DNA of 64,000 nt from Leptodontidium sp. MPI-SDFR-AT-0119 (GCA_020726505.1 JAHLEZ010000026.1:372001-436000); one strand, 5' to 3'; counted from the stretch's first letter, positions 32,499 through 43,517 are shown. Program-made: numbers and translations. Notes: generated by a model from the sequence alone, not told the origin.

Positions 32499-32987
32499 AT
32501 GTCGCAAAGTGTCAAGGTGAGACCGGTAAGGCACCTAGCCCGCAAAAACAAATTTTAACAAGAGCAGGAAGAGTCTGTCTCCATCGACAACCTTGAGCGA
32601 TTGCCTCTTACGCCTGCAACGCAAAAAGTGAATGTTGCCGACGCGTACGACGTGCAAAATCGTGCCAACAACGCCGAGCGAGAATTGTCGGTTACACGTA
32701 CTAAGCTCGCACGAGAGATTCGCAAGAACCGGCGGCTTTAGCAACAAAATTATAAGTATATGGAAGGGTTGGGGCGAGCAGTGCAGGACTGTAGCGTGAT
32801 GAGGCACCACTTTGATCTTATGTCGAGTTCGCATCTTGCCCTCTCGCAGGAACTTCAGAAGGCAAAAGTGATAGTGGCGACTTTAGAAGCTGTTATTCAG
32901 ATGCTTTCTACATCTTCCTTTGAAAGGTCAGGCAGCTCGGATACAATGGCCAGCGGAGAACAACCTACAGTGGACAAGAGGGATTAA
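32499..32987 (+). pseudogene. Short coiled-coil protein, two stops
   Basis: An intronless 162-codon frame begins MSQSVKVRPVRHLARKNKF. It is interrupted by TAA at codon 20 (32556-32558) and TAG at codon 81 (32739-32741); both fit Gln codons changed by C to T. Residues 45-140 are a long amphipathic helix (NNAERELSVTRTKLAREIRK, HLALSQELQKAKVIVATLEA). The tail is polar. The length equals that of the gene at 43029-43517 (162 codons), which has the same layout: polar N-terminus, coiled coil, short tail. Function unknown; dimerisation is inferred from the coiled coil. Confidence 0.6.
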
Positions 32988-33012
32988 TAACAATGTCAAT
33001 ATTTAGATCCAG

Positions 33013-33750
33013 CTATTCTGTGGCCTCTTTATCTATTTCACCTTCTACTCTCATATCGTCTTTCGCACTGTCCAAAATTGCCCGTGAATTTTTAAGGAGA
33101 CCAACGAGATTATTAATTATAACACTATCTAAGTCATTTGACCCGTATGCCAACCCCACAACTAGACCTATCGCAGCATCGATTCGATGAAGAGCTTCAT
33201 TCATGTCGCCAATCTTAATAGTCATCCACCATAAATGATCATCCTCACAGTCGCAGTCCACTTTAGATCTCTTTGAACCCCGGGCACCGTCATCAGAGCC
33301 TTGAAAATGTGAGTATAAACTAACATAGTGGAGAGCGAGGCTTACTTTCATTAGTGTCTACAGCTAAGAGATTCGATGTCTATTCCCGTCGACGCTTATT
33401 AAGACCGACACTGCCGTGTTTCCCGAGGGCATTTCCGGTTCCGACTTGAGGCGCTTCGGCGCCACAGGTTGCCACGGCCTGTAGCTGGGCTCCCGATGGG
33501 AGTAATAGGGGCGTCCCGGGTGACATTTTCGCATCTCTGACCAGCATCTCGACACTGGTCCTACTCTGAGCAGAGTTTTGTGTCTCTTCGAAGCTTTCAG
33601 AAAGTTTGGTAATACTATGCGAGCTAGCCTGCTAACAGGTTCCGGCCTCACGATTAGTAGACTTGTAATCTACTTCTGAAATTTCATCATTCAGGGAGCA
33701 ACTCCCCATTACATCCTCCTGAAAGGTCGCTCCTACATTGCGATTAGTAT
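33013..33750 (-). pseudogene. Uncharacterised two-exon protein
   Basis: An upstream exon (about 33745-33317; TFQEDVMGSCSLNDEISEVD ... KHGSVGLNKRRRE) carries TAG twice, once after CT near 33635 and once after RRRE. It splices through a GTAAGC...CAAG intron to a second exon, SDDGARGSKRSKVDCDCEDD, then WMTIKIGDMNEALHRIDAAI and VGLLKNSRAILDSAKDDM, ending TAA at 33015-33013. KRSK plus the acidic stretch suggest a nuclear protein. It is tail-to-tail with the gene at 32499, 26 bp apart. No family is recognised; the 5' end is not located. Confidence 0.5.
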
Positions 33751-34833
33751 ATTATATATAGGCACGGAACGAACGCAACTACCGTCACACCTATAGGCCA
33801 CATTCTGCATATAGCGGAGCCCTGCTGCTGCGTGACAGAGGATGTTGAATGGAGCATCTCCATGGCCTTCTTGGCCCTCTCTAGCTATATCGCGGCCGGC
33901 TAAGTGGCCACTATTAGATAGTTGAGAAATTAGTAAGTCAGGATTAATGTTAGAAGATATAAGGTGCTAAGCATCACATACACCGGATGAGGCTGCGTAT
34001 TGTCGACTGGCTGACATTTCTTATGCAAGTTCTTGACGTGGAAAGAGGTGATGAAAGTATGAGAGAATGTTACAGACTGCAGTTGAGACGTAGGAGGAGA
34101 TAAAGGTCAGAGGAGGACGAAGTGCTCCTTTCTACTTCGAGCAGTCGCTGAGCCCGGAGAGAACTCTCCGCGATCGGTCTACTTGGAGGAGGTAGGCCGA
34201 CTTCTCTATTGGCATGTCTATAAAAGGTGTGCTAGAAATAGGCGAGGCAGAGACGGTCGTCATCGCTCGTCAGCTTTTGGGGCGGATCATGGATATGCCA
34301 GCTGCAGATAGGCGCTGGTCTTCATTGCGTCGTCGAGCCTGTGCCTCTCTTGAATAAGATCTACTAATTATAAAGTTAGAAGGCATTCTACATCACAGTT
34401 CTAGGCGTTATCTAAAAATATCTCTCGTATTCAAGGCGCTTGGGGGTAACGAAAAGACGCTTAAGGGATTATTAGTGGAGCATCTGTCGGTGAAAAGGGA
34501 TATTTTCGTTAATAGCAGTTCAAGGAGTGTAGAAGGAGACCCGCTGAACCTTTCCATATCTGTGCAAGAATAGCTACTGGCTCCAATCAAGCTGCTTCCA
34601 AGCTGCCATGACGACGCCATATACTGATGGCACTCAGCTGGTTCCACAGGAGAGGAGACTTGTCTTGATTTGTACGTGGAATCTAGTGATCCGGAGCTAT
34701 TTTCGACAAGTCTGCCTTGCCATTGACAAATATTTGCTCCCGGGATGTATCACAACCGCTACTGACTTAGTAAAGTACCGAGAATGATGGCAAAGTGGGA
34801 TCTAATAGTAAGTCGATCTCTTGAAGGGAGAAG
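33751..34833. other. Gene-poor stretch
   Basis: A minus-strand frame at about 33905-33785 (EGHGDAPFNILCHAAAGLRY) may be a further upstream exon of the 33013-33750 gene: GTGTGA and a TACTAATC branch-like site lie between. The rest shows no gene. Confidence 0.25.
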
Positions 34834-34839
34834 TATAAG
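34834..34839 (+). promoter_or_regulatory. TATA box of the TFIIS-N-like gene
   Basis: TATAAG 105 bp before the inferred start at 34939, with a CT-rich stretch following. Confidence 0.4.
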
Positions 34840-34938
34840 AAGTCGTCTCCTTCCCAGCTCTGAGGACAGACTTTTGTCCTGCAGTTTTCATCTCATTGAA
34901 CCCTCGGCCCTCTCCTTGATCCAGTATCTTTGATCAAC

Positions 34939-36648
34939 ATAAATCCGGAACCGCAGACCCACGACAGCCAACTAAGCATAGAGATCGACTGGCCATTAGA
35001 CACGGACCCACTAACCCTCCACGATCTCCAGACGTACGATTCGGATTATCTCCAAGAAGCCGTACCACAGAACAGTGATAACCTATTAGCCCTTCTTGGT
35101 CTCGATACCTGCGACTCGGATTCGACTACAAAGACTTTGCAATAGAGAATTGAGAGCTCGTGTTCTGAAATCCAATTCACTGCAGAGGAAACGCAGACAC
35201 GTCCCATTGGAGCTACCCAGCCGACAACGGGCGTTTTACCTCCTATGGCTGATGCCGATGATTCCACGCCTCATCCTATCCACTCTACTCCGGAATCGGC
35301 GATCTAGAAAGCATTAGAAACAAATACCAAGGGAGGCGACAATCAACCAAAACCGGAGGTCAAGTTAATGCAAGAGCTAAAGGTATGTTTGGGCAAGAAA
35401 CTCAGACTTGGCATACAAATACTAATAACAAGTAAGGCTCAACTTCGATTTTTGCGGCACAAGCTACAGAAAGGGTTTTTGCCAATTGCTGGACAGCCTG
35501 AAGCAGATGAGATGAAAACTATATTTACTTACCTAAAGAAATTGGAGCACATTGGAGACCCACCGCAAAGTATCCTGCGCGTTACCAGGATTACCAAACT
35601 TCTCAAAAAGATCACAAATCTAGATGAGATCCTAAGAAACAGCAAATATTCTTTCAAGGACCGAGCAACTACGTTACTCGAGAAGTGGGGAACGAGCTCG
35701 GAGAAAGAAGATCAGACCACATCCTTGACTGGGAGGCCAATTAAACATGATAACACTGGACTCAGCGCAATTATAGACAAAGAGAAGGCTACTAACACGG
35801 TAGACTCACAAAAACTACTGGGAAATGAAGCACCAACTTCAGCAACTGGTTTGATAGAGGAACGGGCGCTGAACATAGTCGTTAGATCAGAGCGGCCAGC
35901 TAGCGATCATAATAATGAGTCCATTGGCACTCCGGCTAACGAGCATTCCAAGCCTACCCCGCCCCCTTCTCCTGCCCCTCACGATTCACGCAAGCCGAAC
36001 CGAGCGGTGATTGATTTGACGGACGACGATAAGGTAGATATGGCCACCGGATCAGAGCCACCCTGCCACCCTACCGATCCTCAAAGTCTTCGACCCAGCG
36101 TAGCCAAGAGCACGCAGGCATCCAGGTCACTATCACCCTCAAGTACAAGTGAGTGCTCCTTAGCACTACTCATGAATAGCCTAACATATAGTTGCAGATT
36201 CTGAACCGATTTCCACCACAACCCGGAAGATCCAGGCTAGCCCAAAGTCTAATTCCGCCAAGTTAGAAGTAAAGAAACGAAAGCGGTCCGATGCTACTAA
36301 AAAGGAGAAAGCTCTAGTGTCAGCTTCAAAGTTCTATAAGCTGCAGCCTAACTTAACGAGATTCTCAAACTCACAATTATAGCAGCAGGAAACCACAATA
36401 ACGACAACACACTACACCACCAACGACCACAACGGAAGACTTCACCGGGGCAACACCTTACTAACGAAATCCTATGGATGAGCGGATCGGTTTCAAAGAT
36501 TGAGAAGATAATTAAAGAGACAGAGGAAGAAATTGACACAATAAAGAAAAAGAGAGTCCAGTTGCTCAAAGAAAATGAAGCGGAAATGCAGGCGGCCCGG
36601 AGGAGAATGAATGAGTCAATTAACTTGAAGGAGTATCTACTTGCTTAG
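34939..36648 (+). pseudogene. TFIIS N-terminal/IBD-like domain protein, RIP-mutated
   Basis: The inferred start codon is ATA at 34939, best explained as ATG changed by C-to-T on the other strand. Exon 1 is acidic (EIDWPLDTDPLTLHDLQTYD). A 54-bp intron (35383-35436, GTATGT, TACTAATAACA branch) leads to a helical domain: MKTIFTYLKKLEHIGDPPQS, ILRVTRITKLLKKITNLDEI, FKDRATTLLEKWG. This pattern, L-x-x-L then a T-x-I-x-K-x-L helix then R-A-x-x-L-x-x-W, is that of TFIIS N-terminal (LW)/LEDGF-IBD bundles, which bind transcription elongation factors. A Pro-rich linker, basic patch KKRKRSDATKKEK and C-terminal coiled coil follow. Stops at about 35146, 35306 and 36377 inactivate it. Confidence 0.6.
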
Positions 36649-37059
36649 GGAGCCCAAGATAAGAAGGTCACAGAAGAATAGTCATCCTAGAGTAAGGTTG
36701 ATGAGCCTTGTTCGGATCATAGGCAGTAGCTAAGATGTTCTGGTCTCAGCTATGCAGATTACTATACATTTGGAATTCTATCTATTTGCAAAAGCAACGC
36801 TGACATATACATGTGAAGATATATGTAATGACAGACTGTGAGCAAGGAAATCTAAGATAAAAGAGAAGAGATGCGACTATATATCAGTAAGGACTGACAA
36901 AAATGAAATCGACTCGTCAATACAAGGAGGGCTAAACAAAAGGAAACGAGCAAGGGGCCAAAAGAAAGTCTATCCATCCGCGATCAAGAGTGAGTAGAGA
37001 GTAATAGTCTGGCAGTGCCTATTCAGATACCGAACTCCGCCTCCTCAATTCCACAGCTT
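36649..37059. other. Gene-free AT-rich spacer
   Basis: Nothing recognised between two convergent genes. Confidence 0.4.
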
Positions 37060-38322
37060 TTACAATGAATCTTTGATCTCGTTCCAGGCCTTCAGGAACC
37101 TTCCCTTAGCGGCCGGCTCCATATTGTCTGGGTCTATGCCTTTGAGGTCGCACCACTGTTCCCGATACTACAGCATTGCTGCTCGGTTGGATGCCTTTGA
37201 CGATGCTATGCTGCTAGTAGCAGGAAGAGGATTGCGGTTGTCCTTGTCCTCAATCTTGATCTCTGGCCGACTTGGCTCGGGCGTTAGTGAGAGTCGGCTA
37301 TTCGGGACTAGGGTAGGAGATCTGTCCTTTGCCTCACGCTGGCCGTTCTACTATTCCTCGTGACGAGCCGCGTGCCACTTTGCCGCCTCATAGATATAGA
37401 CATCGCATTTCTTGGCGTTGCTAAAGAGGTGCCGAATCGAGGACCGGACCTCCCACTTCTTTTGGATGACACCACTAATCTCCCATTTAACCCAAATTTC
37501 AAGAGGAGCAACTCTTCGAGTTTCGCCCTTTTCCCTCGGCTCCAGGTCCTTCAAATCGCAGTTGTAAGCCAAGCCCGCGATCCCCAATAGCTCACGTCTC
37601 TTGCGCACGAATTTCTTCGCGACTTTCAGGTCTCTAAGTCTATAGTCTGGACCAAATTGCTCAGTCTCCTCTTCGTCAAAGTCGTTGTCCTCTTTAGCAG
37701 CCGTGGAACGTTCGTATTTTGCGGCGTTTTGGGGACCATATCTCACAATAACTGGCTTTAACCGATCTTGCTGCCTCCATGCAACGATCTTTCCACCATA
37801 GCTCTGTCCTGTCGCCTCCCTTGCTTGAGCTGGCGTGAACACAGCCTCCTCATCCTCGGAGGGCTCAACACTGATCAGTGGTGTGGATTTGCTATCGGGC
37901 TCAGTTAAGTCGACTAGGGGTGTCCCATTGGGCTTGTTGGACGAAGCACCCGGTTCCCGAGGCGGAACGAAGAGTCTCTCGCCGTCACCATCCTCTTAAT
38001 GTTCTATATCGATATCCTTGTCTTCCTTGTTCAGATTCTCCAACTCCGCCTCCCACTCCATCAACTCTCCGTCCATCTTGGCAACCTCCGCTTTCAGATT
38101 TTCGTACGTTGCTTTCTCCTCGCTTGTGGATCCATTGTTATAAGATTTAGAGAGCTCTTCCAGCTTGAGTTTCTTGCCTGCGACGTCGTTACGCTATTTT
38201 TCGACATTGAGAGTGGTTTCCCGAATTTTCCCGCGAACTTCTTGTTTGCGTGCATTTCTGGCTGCTGACGTGACAGGAGCTACCCTGTTGCTTGCACCTT
38301 TGGGTTTCGTCTCTTTCGGCAT
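37060..38322 (-). pseudogene. Uncharacterised 420-codon protein, RIP-mutated
   Basis: A single minus-strand frame from ATG 38322 (MPKETKPKGASNRVAP) to TAA 37062-37060, intronless. Five internal stops (TAG near 38195, TAA near 38000, a TAG pair near 37365, TAG near 37170) fit Trp/Gln changes. Features: coiled coil (residues 25-110; LEELSKSYNN, MDGELMEWEAELENL), an acidic/Pro linker (NGTPLVDLTEP), a central region with IVRYGPQNAAKY and RKRRELLGIAGLAYNC, then WVKWEISGVIQKKWEVRSSI, and a C-terminal EQWCDLKGIDPDNMEPAAKG block. Similar-looking proteins recur in ascomycete genomes without assigned function, as I recall; I cannot name the family. DNA or chromatin association is a guess from its charged make-up. 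Confidence 0.6.
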
Positions 38323-38469
38323 CTTGACTGTCCTTGAACTGTGTTGGAATACGAAGTTAAATCCAAGAATATATATCACTTGGTCTATTTTCTAAGAATC
38401 GTTTCTCGTTGGAATATTACCATGATGACTGATGCCCTCCGAGACCAGATGGTTTCACCATCCTAAATT

Positions 38470-38510
38470 TGGAGGTCATTCACCACCAGTTGTAAGGTGG
38501 TCATCTAACA
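38470..38510 (+). repeat. Degenerate GCGAGGTGGTC elements
   Basis: TTGGAGGTCATTCACC and GTAAGGTGGTCATCTAA are diverged units of the 17-bp element, located between the head-to-head genes starting at 38322 (minus) and 38734 (plus). Confidence 0.35.
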
Positions 38511-38733
38511 GTCAAATAACAGATGGCTCCACCAACAGTCGCTAGTTGATGGTCTGAATGCACCCACTGTCGATTTGGTCTAGAATTGAACAAGATTCCT
38601 TGGGAAGACTTCACAAGATTAAATCGCCTTATATCCTGCGCAACACAAAAGTGATCTTCGCCAACGACCACAGCCCAGAGCGACCTGGGAAACGATATGC
38701 GAATTGTCTGGAACGCAACAGTACTCCAGCAAG

Positions 38734-39112
38734 ATGAAGAGCCCACTCACGATAGCACTTGCACTAATCTTTATTCTATGTTCACTAAAATTTGCGGACA
38801 CAGAGCGGAATTATTGTGAGCATATTAAATCGACGAATCCTCAGTTGCTAACATGGTAGCCTCCCGTCGCAGAAGATCGCGAGCACCGTCGCCAAGGGGC
38901 AGGTCGAGAACCCGGGCTACACGCTAACCATCGAATACACATCTGCACTGCCCTCCAGCCTCCTCATCGATACAAGATTGCCGCCGTCCGGCTTTGCCCT
39001 CAGCAACATTCCAACTAGCACGAGCTCCAGCTTCGCGCTACTAACCAGCCTGCCCCTGATTGCGGCCATCGTCCCACCAGCTGCCATGGTACTGCCGCAG
39101 CTGAATCGATGA
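38734..39112 (+). pseudogene. Possible secreted protein relic
   Basis: ATG 38734 opens a classic signal peptide (MKSPLTIALALIFILCSLKF, cleavage near residue 21) followed by ADTERNYCEHIK. A donor-like GTGAGC occurs at the NYC codons, with GCTAAC and TAG before 38877. A GC-rich frame from 38877 gives VENPGYTLTIEYTSALPSSL and a hydrophobic C-terminus (FALLTSLPLIAAIVPPAAMV) ending at TGA 39110-39112, suggesting a GPI-type signal. The two parts do not join in frame by any splice I could find, so one indel is likely. The GC-rich 3' part differs from its surroundings and may be a separate fragment. Confidence 0.35.
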
Positions 39113-39486
39113 GAAGGATGCTGGGGATGGAGATTTGTCAGATTAAAGGAACATGTAGACAAGAAATGAAACCATCAAACAACCATACTTAGATCAATTG
39201 TATGTGATCAAATGAGCTATTATAGAACTTACCCAAAACGATCGAGCGAGTTCTAGACTTCCGACGAGCTATTTTCATATTGTCCTGCTAAAGCAGCTAA
39301 GACAGGACTACTCACACATCAGATACCGAATACGATTCATTAACGCACTATTCAAAAGCGACTTGTCAAATCTCACACGAATGTCAATGTAAATCTGAGC
39401 GTAGTTTTTCATCCTCCTAAAACTCTTTGAATTGTTTATTGAAACCTAAAATGACAAAGGTCGAGCCACTTCTACCCGAACCTCAC

Positions 39487-39945
39487 TTAGCGAGTTAGGG
39501 ATGCTATGAAGTCCCTCCAACCTCCCACCCTGTGTTGGGATGGTAAATCTAGTCGTGGTGATTCTGGGGCTTTAATCCCGAGTAAGGGCAAGGTAGACAT
39601 ATTATCAGAAGCGTTTGATGGACATGAGGTGGTTGCGTGTGCTTTAGAAGCTTTCTTCTTCGCCCGAGACGTAGTTTCGTAGTCCGCAGCTGTTTTGGAA
39701 AGGACTAGATTGCGTTGCTTCCGAGGCTTAGGCATAGAGCAGTTTCTCTTGGGGCATATTTGACTCACGATATCTTCCTTGGTTGGCTATACTAGTTCCT
39801 CCGTATTTGCGAAAGTGTAGAATTTGCCGTTCCTCTTGAAGAGGATGAAAACCTCTATGTCGCAAGCCACTCCAATGTCGTAACCCCGACGAAAGAAGTT
39901 GTTCTTCCTCTTGCGAAATTGCTCTGATTTAGCCCGCTTGTCCAT
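39487..39945 (-). pseudogene. MADS-box-like protein, one stop
   Basis: ATG 39945 gives MDKRAKSEQFRKRKNNFFRR, then GYDIGVACDIEVFILFKRNG and KFYTFANTEELV. This matches the MADS (SRF-type) DNA-binding fold: a basic helix with RKRK, then a hydrophobic beta-sheet with the C-D/E-V-x-(V/I)-F-I pattern. A TAG at 39789-39787 replaces the Trp of a W-P motif, and the frame continues PTKEDIVSQICPKRNCSMPK with a Lys-rich tail to 39487. It is the short, fungal-specific type rather than canonical MCM1. An upstream exon may exist (a GTAAGT follows an ATG near 40005). Confidence 0.6.
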
Positions 39946-40066
39946 GATTAGAATTGACGCCGATGAAGCTTGGTGAGAGGTGGACTTACCCGTCATTATA
40001 TTGGTGGGCACCTGTACCAAGCTGCAACATCGTTACCACTATGTTGAATGCTCCCTCGCATCTCTA

Positions 40067-40143
40067 GCGACCACCTTTGGAACGACCATTTGAATGATCA
40101 CTTGCATAATCACCTGAATTATCACTTGAGTGACTATTCGGTT
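40067..40143 (-). repeat. Degenerate element array between MADS-like and ferric reductase relics
   Basis: GCGACCACCTTT followed by four related boxes (GACCATTTGAA, GATCACTTGCA, ATCACCTGAA, ATCACTTGAG) spaced 12-15 bp. On the minus strand these read as AGGTGGTC/AAGTGATC units similar to the 17-bp element of other divergent gaps. Confidence 0.35.
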
Positions 40144-40399
40144 CATAAACTCTTAGCCGATCACCCCTGCGGTTGTGTAGGTTAATTACTGTGGGCCTTA
40201 CAATGCTGATGGTTGTGATTATTAGCAAGCGACATAACGCCATCTCTGGGACTGAGTCGGGATTCTTAATTTTCCAACATTAGAAGTTTAGATCCTCACA
40301 GCACTGTCATTTATGTCGTTCTCATCATTTGTACGTTTAGGGGTTTCTAAACTCGGTGACATGGACATACCGTCTCAGTACTGCTTCATTTTTGGCTGT

Positions 40400-41705
40400 A
40401 TCTTTGCCATATAGCTTTTGCTTCGTGCCATCTATCGTGCGTTCACCTCCGAGTGGCTGTCGACTTCCTCCTTCTTCTTGAAACATACTGCATATCCACA
40501 TGCCTTTCCAAGGATTCCCTTTGTAGGGACGGCAACGCGTCTCAAGGTTCTGCTCGCATCCGCGTACGTTATCACGAATACCGTCCTCGTCACAGTCGTT
40601 GGGGTGGAGTCAAGGTCAGATATAGGCGCCCGTGCTACTACAATGTCGATTATTAACCTCATTCCGCTCCTGTGCGGTTCGCATTCAGAAACTTTGCCAT
40701 CGGCAGGCCATTTACAAAAGCGGTAGCAACTCGCCTCTCAAATCCCTACCCATCTAATAAGTCGCTTACAGAGCCGTCGAACGTATTGCAGGTCGATATA
40801 ACCGTGCCTAGAAAGTGGAAGGTTAGGGTTAGTCAGCATGTCTTCCTTTCAATCCCTAAACTTGGGGTCTTAGTAGGACTACGAGGACACCCTTTCATGA
40901 TTTCGTGGTGGGATTAGAGCCAGAAAGGGTTGACAATCTCCCTCTTGGCGAAGTCAAGGACGGGGTTTACCGGGCAGTTAGATAGGTACACTAACAGAGA
41001 GCTCCTTGCATTCATCGATGGACTATACGGGATACAGCATAAGTTTAGAGACTACAGAACAGTGATCATATTTGCCACCGGGATCGGCATAGCGGGCCAT
41101 ATTCCATATATCAAGGACCTCATTAGCGGATATAACAATTGCGAAGTACGGACGCGTCAGATTCTCCTCGTCTGGCAAATAAACAAAGAAAGTGAGTCAA
41201 GGAGAAGAAAAATCTTCCTGCCGCTTCTAATTTCCTCTTAGGCCAAGAGCAGTGAGTCAAGAGTTAGATGGATGATCTCCTCGATAATAATACCGGATAT
41301 GTGCGTATGCGTCATCCAAAATTGTCAGCTTGCTAACACTACGTGGATCCTCGAGGTCTGCCTTCATGTCCAGGACTACGGGAAGAAAGATTTGGAATAT
41401 GGGAGTCATTCTAAGATCAAGAAGATATTCACCCCCCCGAATATTGTCAAAGTACTCGAGACTGAGTTCGAATCCCACCGAGGCAAGGTGATGGTCTCCC
41501 GTAGGCGTCGGTTCATCACATCCTTAGACTATTAACTAAAATCGTAATAGTGTGTGCTGACCGAATTATAGTCGACAAAGTTCGCAGGGAGGTCGTGGGG
41601 AGAATGAATAAGAGGGTACGCCTGGTCGAGCTAGATTTCCAACTATCCTTGCGAGAGACGGGGTGGCCGTCATCTAATGACATGGAATTCAAGTGCAAGG
41701 GCTGA
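40400..41705 (+). pseudogene. Ferric reductase relic with internal deletion
   Basis: Early frames give TATRLKVLLASAYVITNTVL and NLIPLL, the first membrane part of FRE-type metalloreductases. The sequence then jumps directly to RFAFRNFAIGRPF, skipping the haem-binding helices, so several hundred bases seem deleted near 40670. The FAD domain follows (VPRKWKVRVSQHVFLSIPKL, GLRGHPFMISWW), then the NADPH-binding part (VIIFATGIGIAGHIPYIKDL) and C-terminus (VDKVRREVVGRMNKRVRLVE), with an intron near 41497-41551. Stops such as TAG after WWD and PLLISS fit Trp/Gln changes. Intact homologues reduce extracellular Fe(III)/Cu(II) at the plasma membrane. Confidence 0.75.
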
Positions 41706-41961
41706 GAAATCAAGTGCCAATACTCACAAGTCAGATGGCAAGTACACTAACTGGGGCTTTAGTAGAGTAGTTTATTAGACTAAGCTGAAAAACGATCCAA
41801 TGTACCTGCCGTACTGCGAGTCCTAGTTGAAAAGAAAAAGGTGATTTAAAGTTTTTCGAGGTCATGACCGACCGAGTCTCCTCCGTTTCCGTTACTGTTA
41901 TTAGAACTAACAGATCGTCGCAGCTATTGTTGGAACTAACATGCTGTGCCGCAAACAAAAC

Positions 41962-42490
41962 ATCGGCCGACCCACACCACTAACATTTCTAACACGGGTT
42001 TATACTTTCTATACGATCTGATGAGGTAATGGCCAAGGCGATAGTCACTTCTCTGGGGAAGTGATAGTCACTTCTAGATTTTCTGCGAGTTTCTAGTATG
42101 CTGGCATCTTCACATCTCAAGCGATACTGTGCGCCACTAACATGTTGGCCGACCCACACCACCAACATTTCCAACACGGGCTTATACGATGGAAAGCACT
42201 TGCCGTACGATCCGATGAGGTGGTAGCCGACTTGATGGTCACTTCTCTGAGAAGTGATAATCACTTGTAGATTTTCTGCGAGTTTCTAGTATGCTGGCAC
42301 CTTCACATCTCAAGCGATGCTGTGCGCCACCAACATATTGGCCAACCCACACCACCAACACGGGCTTATACGATGGAAAACATTTGCCGTGCGATCCGAT
42401 GAGGTAGTAACTAAAGTAGTGGTCACTTCTGGATTTTCTGCGAGTCTTTAGTATGCTAGCACCTCACATCTTAATCAAAGTAAATCGCCT
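41962..42490. repeat. ~190-bp tandem repeat, nearly three copies
   Basis: Units start at about 41962, 42147 and 42341 with the block GGCCGACCCACACCAC (or a near variant). They share CACGGGCTTATACGATGGAA, GAGGTGGTAGCCGACTTGAT, GGTCACTTCT, TTTTCTGCGAGTTTCTAGTA and TCTCAAGCGATGCTGTGCGC. The third is truncated by about 40 bp. AGGTGGT and TGGTCACTT inside each unit resemble the 17-bp element seen elsewhere. Confidence 0.75.
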
Positions 42491-42968
42491 TTAATGTGTT
42501 ATATGATTCAGAAAGTAGCTCTCTCATATCTATGAACCCGTTCTCACGTATCTAAATCCACCACTAAGTCATAGACAGTAATGCCGTGGCGTTGGCGGTG
42601 CTGCCGTTGTGATAATTCTCAAACTGTTAGCTTCGACGTTAGTACCTGCAAGCTTCCCGAATGTCTTCACCTTCGATGCCTAGGTTGCGAAACCCAATTC
42701 GTCAATTACTAATTAACGACCACTCCTCCGAACCAGATCGATTTTGATTGCACGCAGAATATTGGACGGTATAGAGCAAGCAGGGGGATTGAAAGAAAGT
42801 TTGCTAATGTTCTTTAGGCCAGGCGGAACGCTCCCGGCTCGTTTCTGTCATTATGTTAGTTAGCGAGGGTTATGTTTTGGAGTGAAGGGTAGCCGAGTAA
42901 GCGATTGAAAAGGGAATGAAAAAGCAGTACTTTACTTTTTAACCTTCCCTAAAGTGTGAAGTCACTGT

Positions 42969-43070
42969 GCCCCATGTTTAGATCACATTCCCTCTATGTT
43001 CCTGCGCAATGTGATCTATGCCCCATGTTTAGATCACATTCCCTCTATGTTCCTGCGCAATGTGATCTAT
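42969..43070. repeat. Exact 51-bp tandem duplication
   Basis: Two identical 51-bp units (42969-43019 and 43020-43070), each holding an inverted pair AGATCACATT...AATGTGATCT. Fifty-one bases equals 17 codons; the right unit encodes the last residues and stop of the coiled-coil gene at 43029-43517. It is far shorter than the length needed to trigger RIP, fitting its lack of mutations. Confidence 0.9.
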
Positions 43071-43517
43071 GCCCCAGAATTCCATCCAATCCCTCTTCGC
43101 CTTGAACTCGCGTCGCTTAGAGTCCTCTAACGCATTCTGAAGCTGGGCTATCACGTCATCTAAACGGCCGACATCATGATCGAGGTAGTGGGCGAGAAAG
43201 AGCTGCTAAGAGAGGTCATACACGGTTTCGCGGAACCGTTGCAGGTTCTCGAATGCTTGCCGGTAAAATTGAATCTCTTGGCGTTAGTGGCCTAACTCCC
43301 TCGTGAGCTCTTTGACGCGGGCTGACAAGTTCAAGGGGGGGGCTTGTTTTGTAAGTTGGAGCCTTTGCCGAGAGAGTTCGAGTATTGAAGTTGACCTATT
43401 CTGGAGGCCAATCTGATGGTCTAGATTGTTAATACTTGGGGTCTCGGAGCAGGTTCGTATGGAGGGAAGGGGTGCTCTCGACCCGGAGTTACTACACAGA
43501 CCTGACGGCTGGGACAT
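43029..43517 (-). pseudogene. Short coiled-coil protein, two stops
   Basis: A 162-codon intronless frame from ATG 43517 (MSQPSGLCSNSGSRAPLPSI) to TAA 43031-43029. TAA at codon 78 and TAG at codon 104 fit Gln changes. The N-terminus is polar; residues 45-145 form a continuous coiled coil (RVKELTRELGH, RQEIQFYRQAFENLQRFRET, VGRLDDVIAQLQNALEDSKR) ending RDWMEFWG. It has the same size and layout as the gene at 32499-32987. The last codons lie in the right copy of a 51-bp duplication. TATA-like TATAATA lies 76 bp before the start (43593-43587). Confidence 0.6.
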
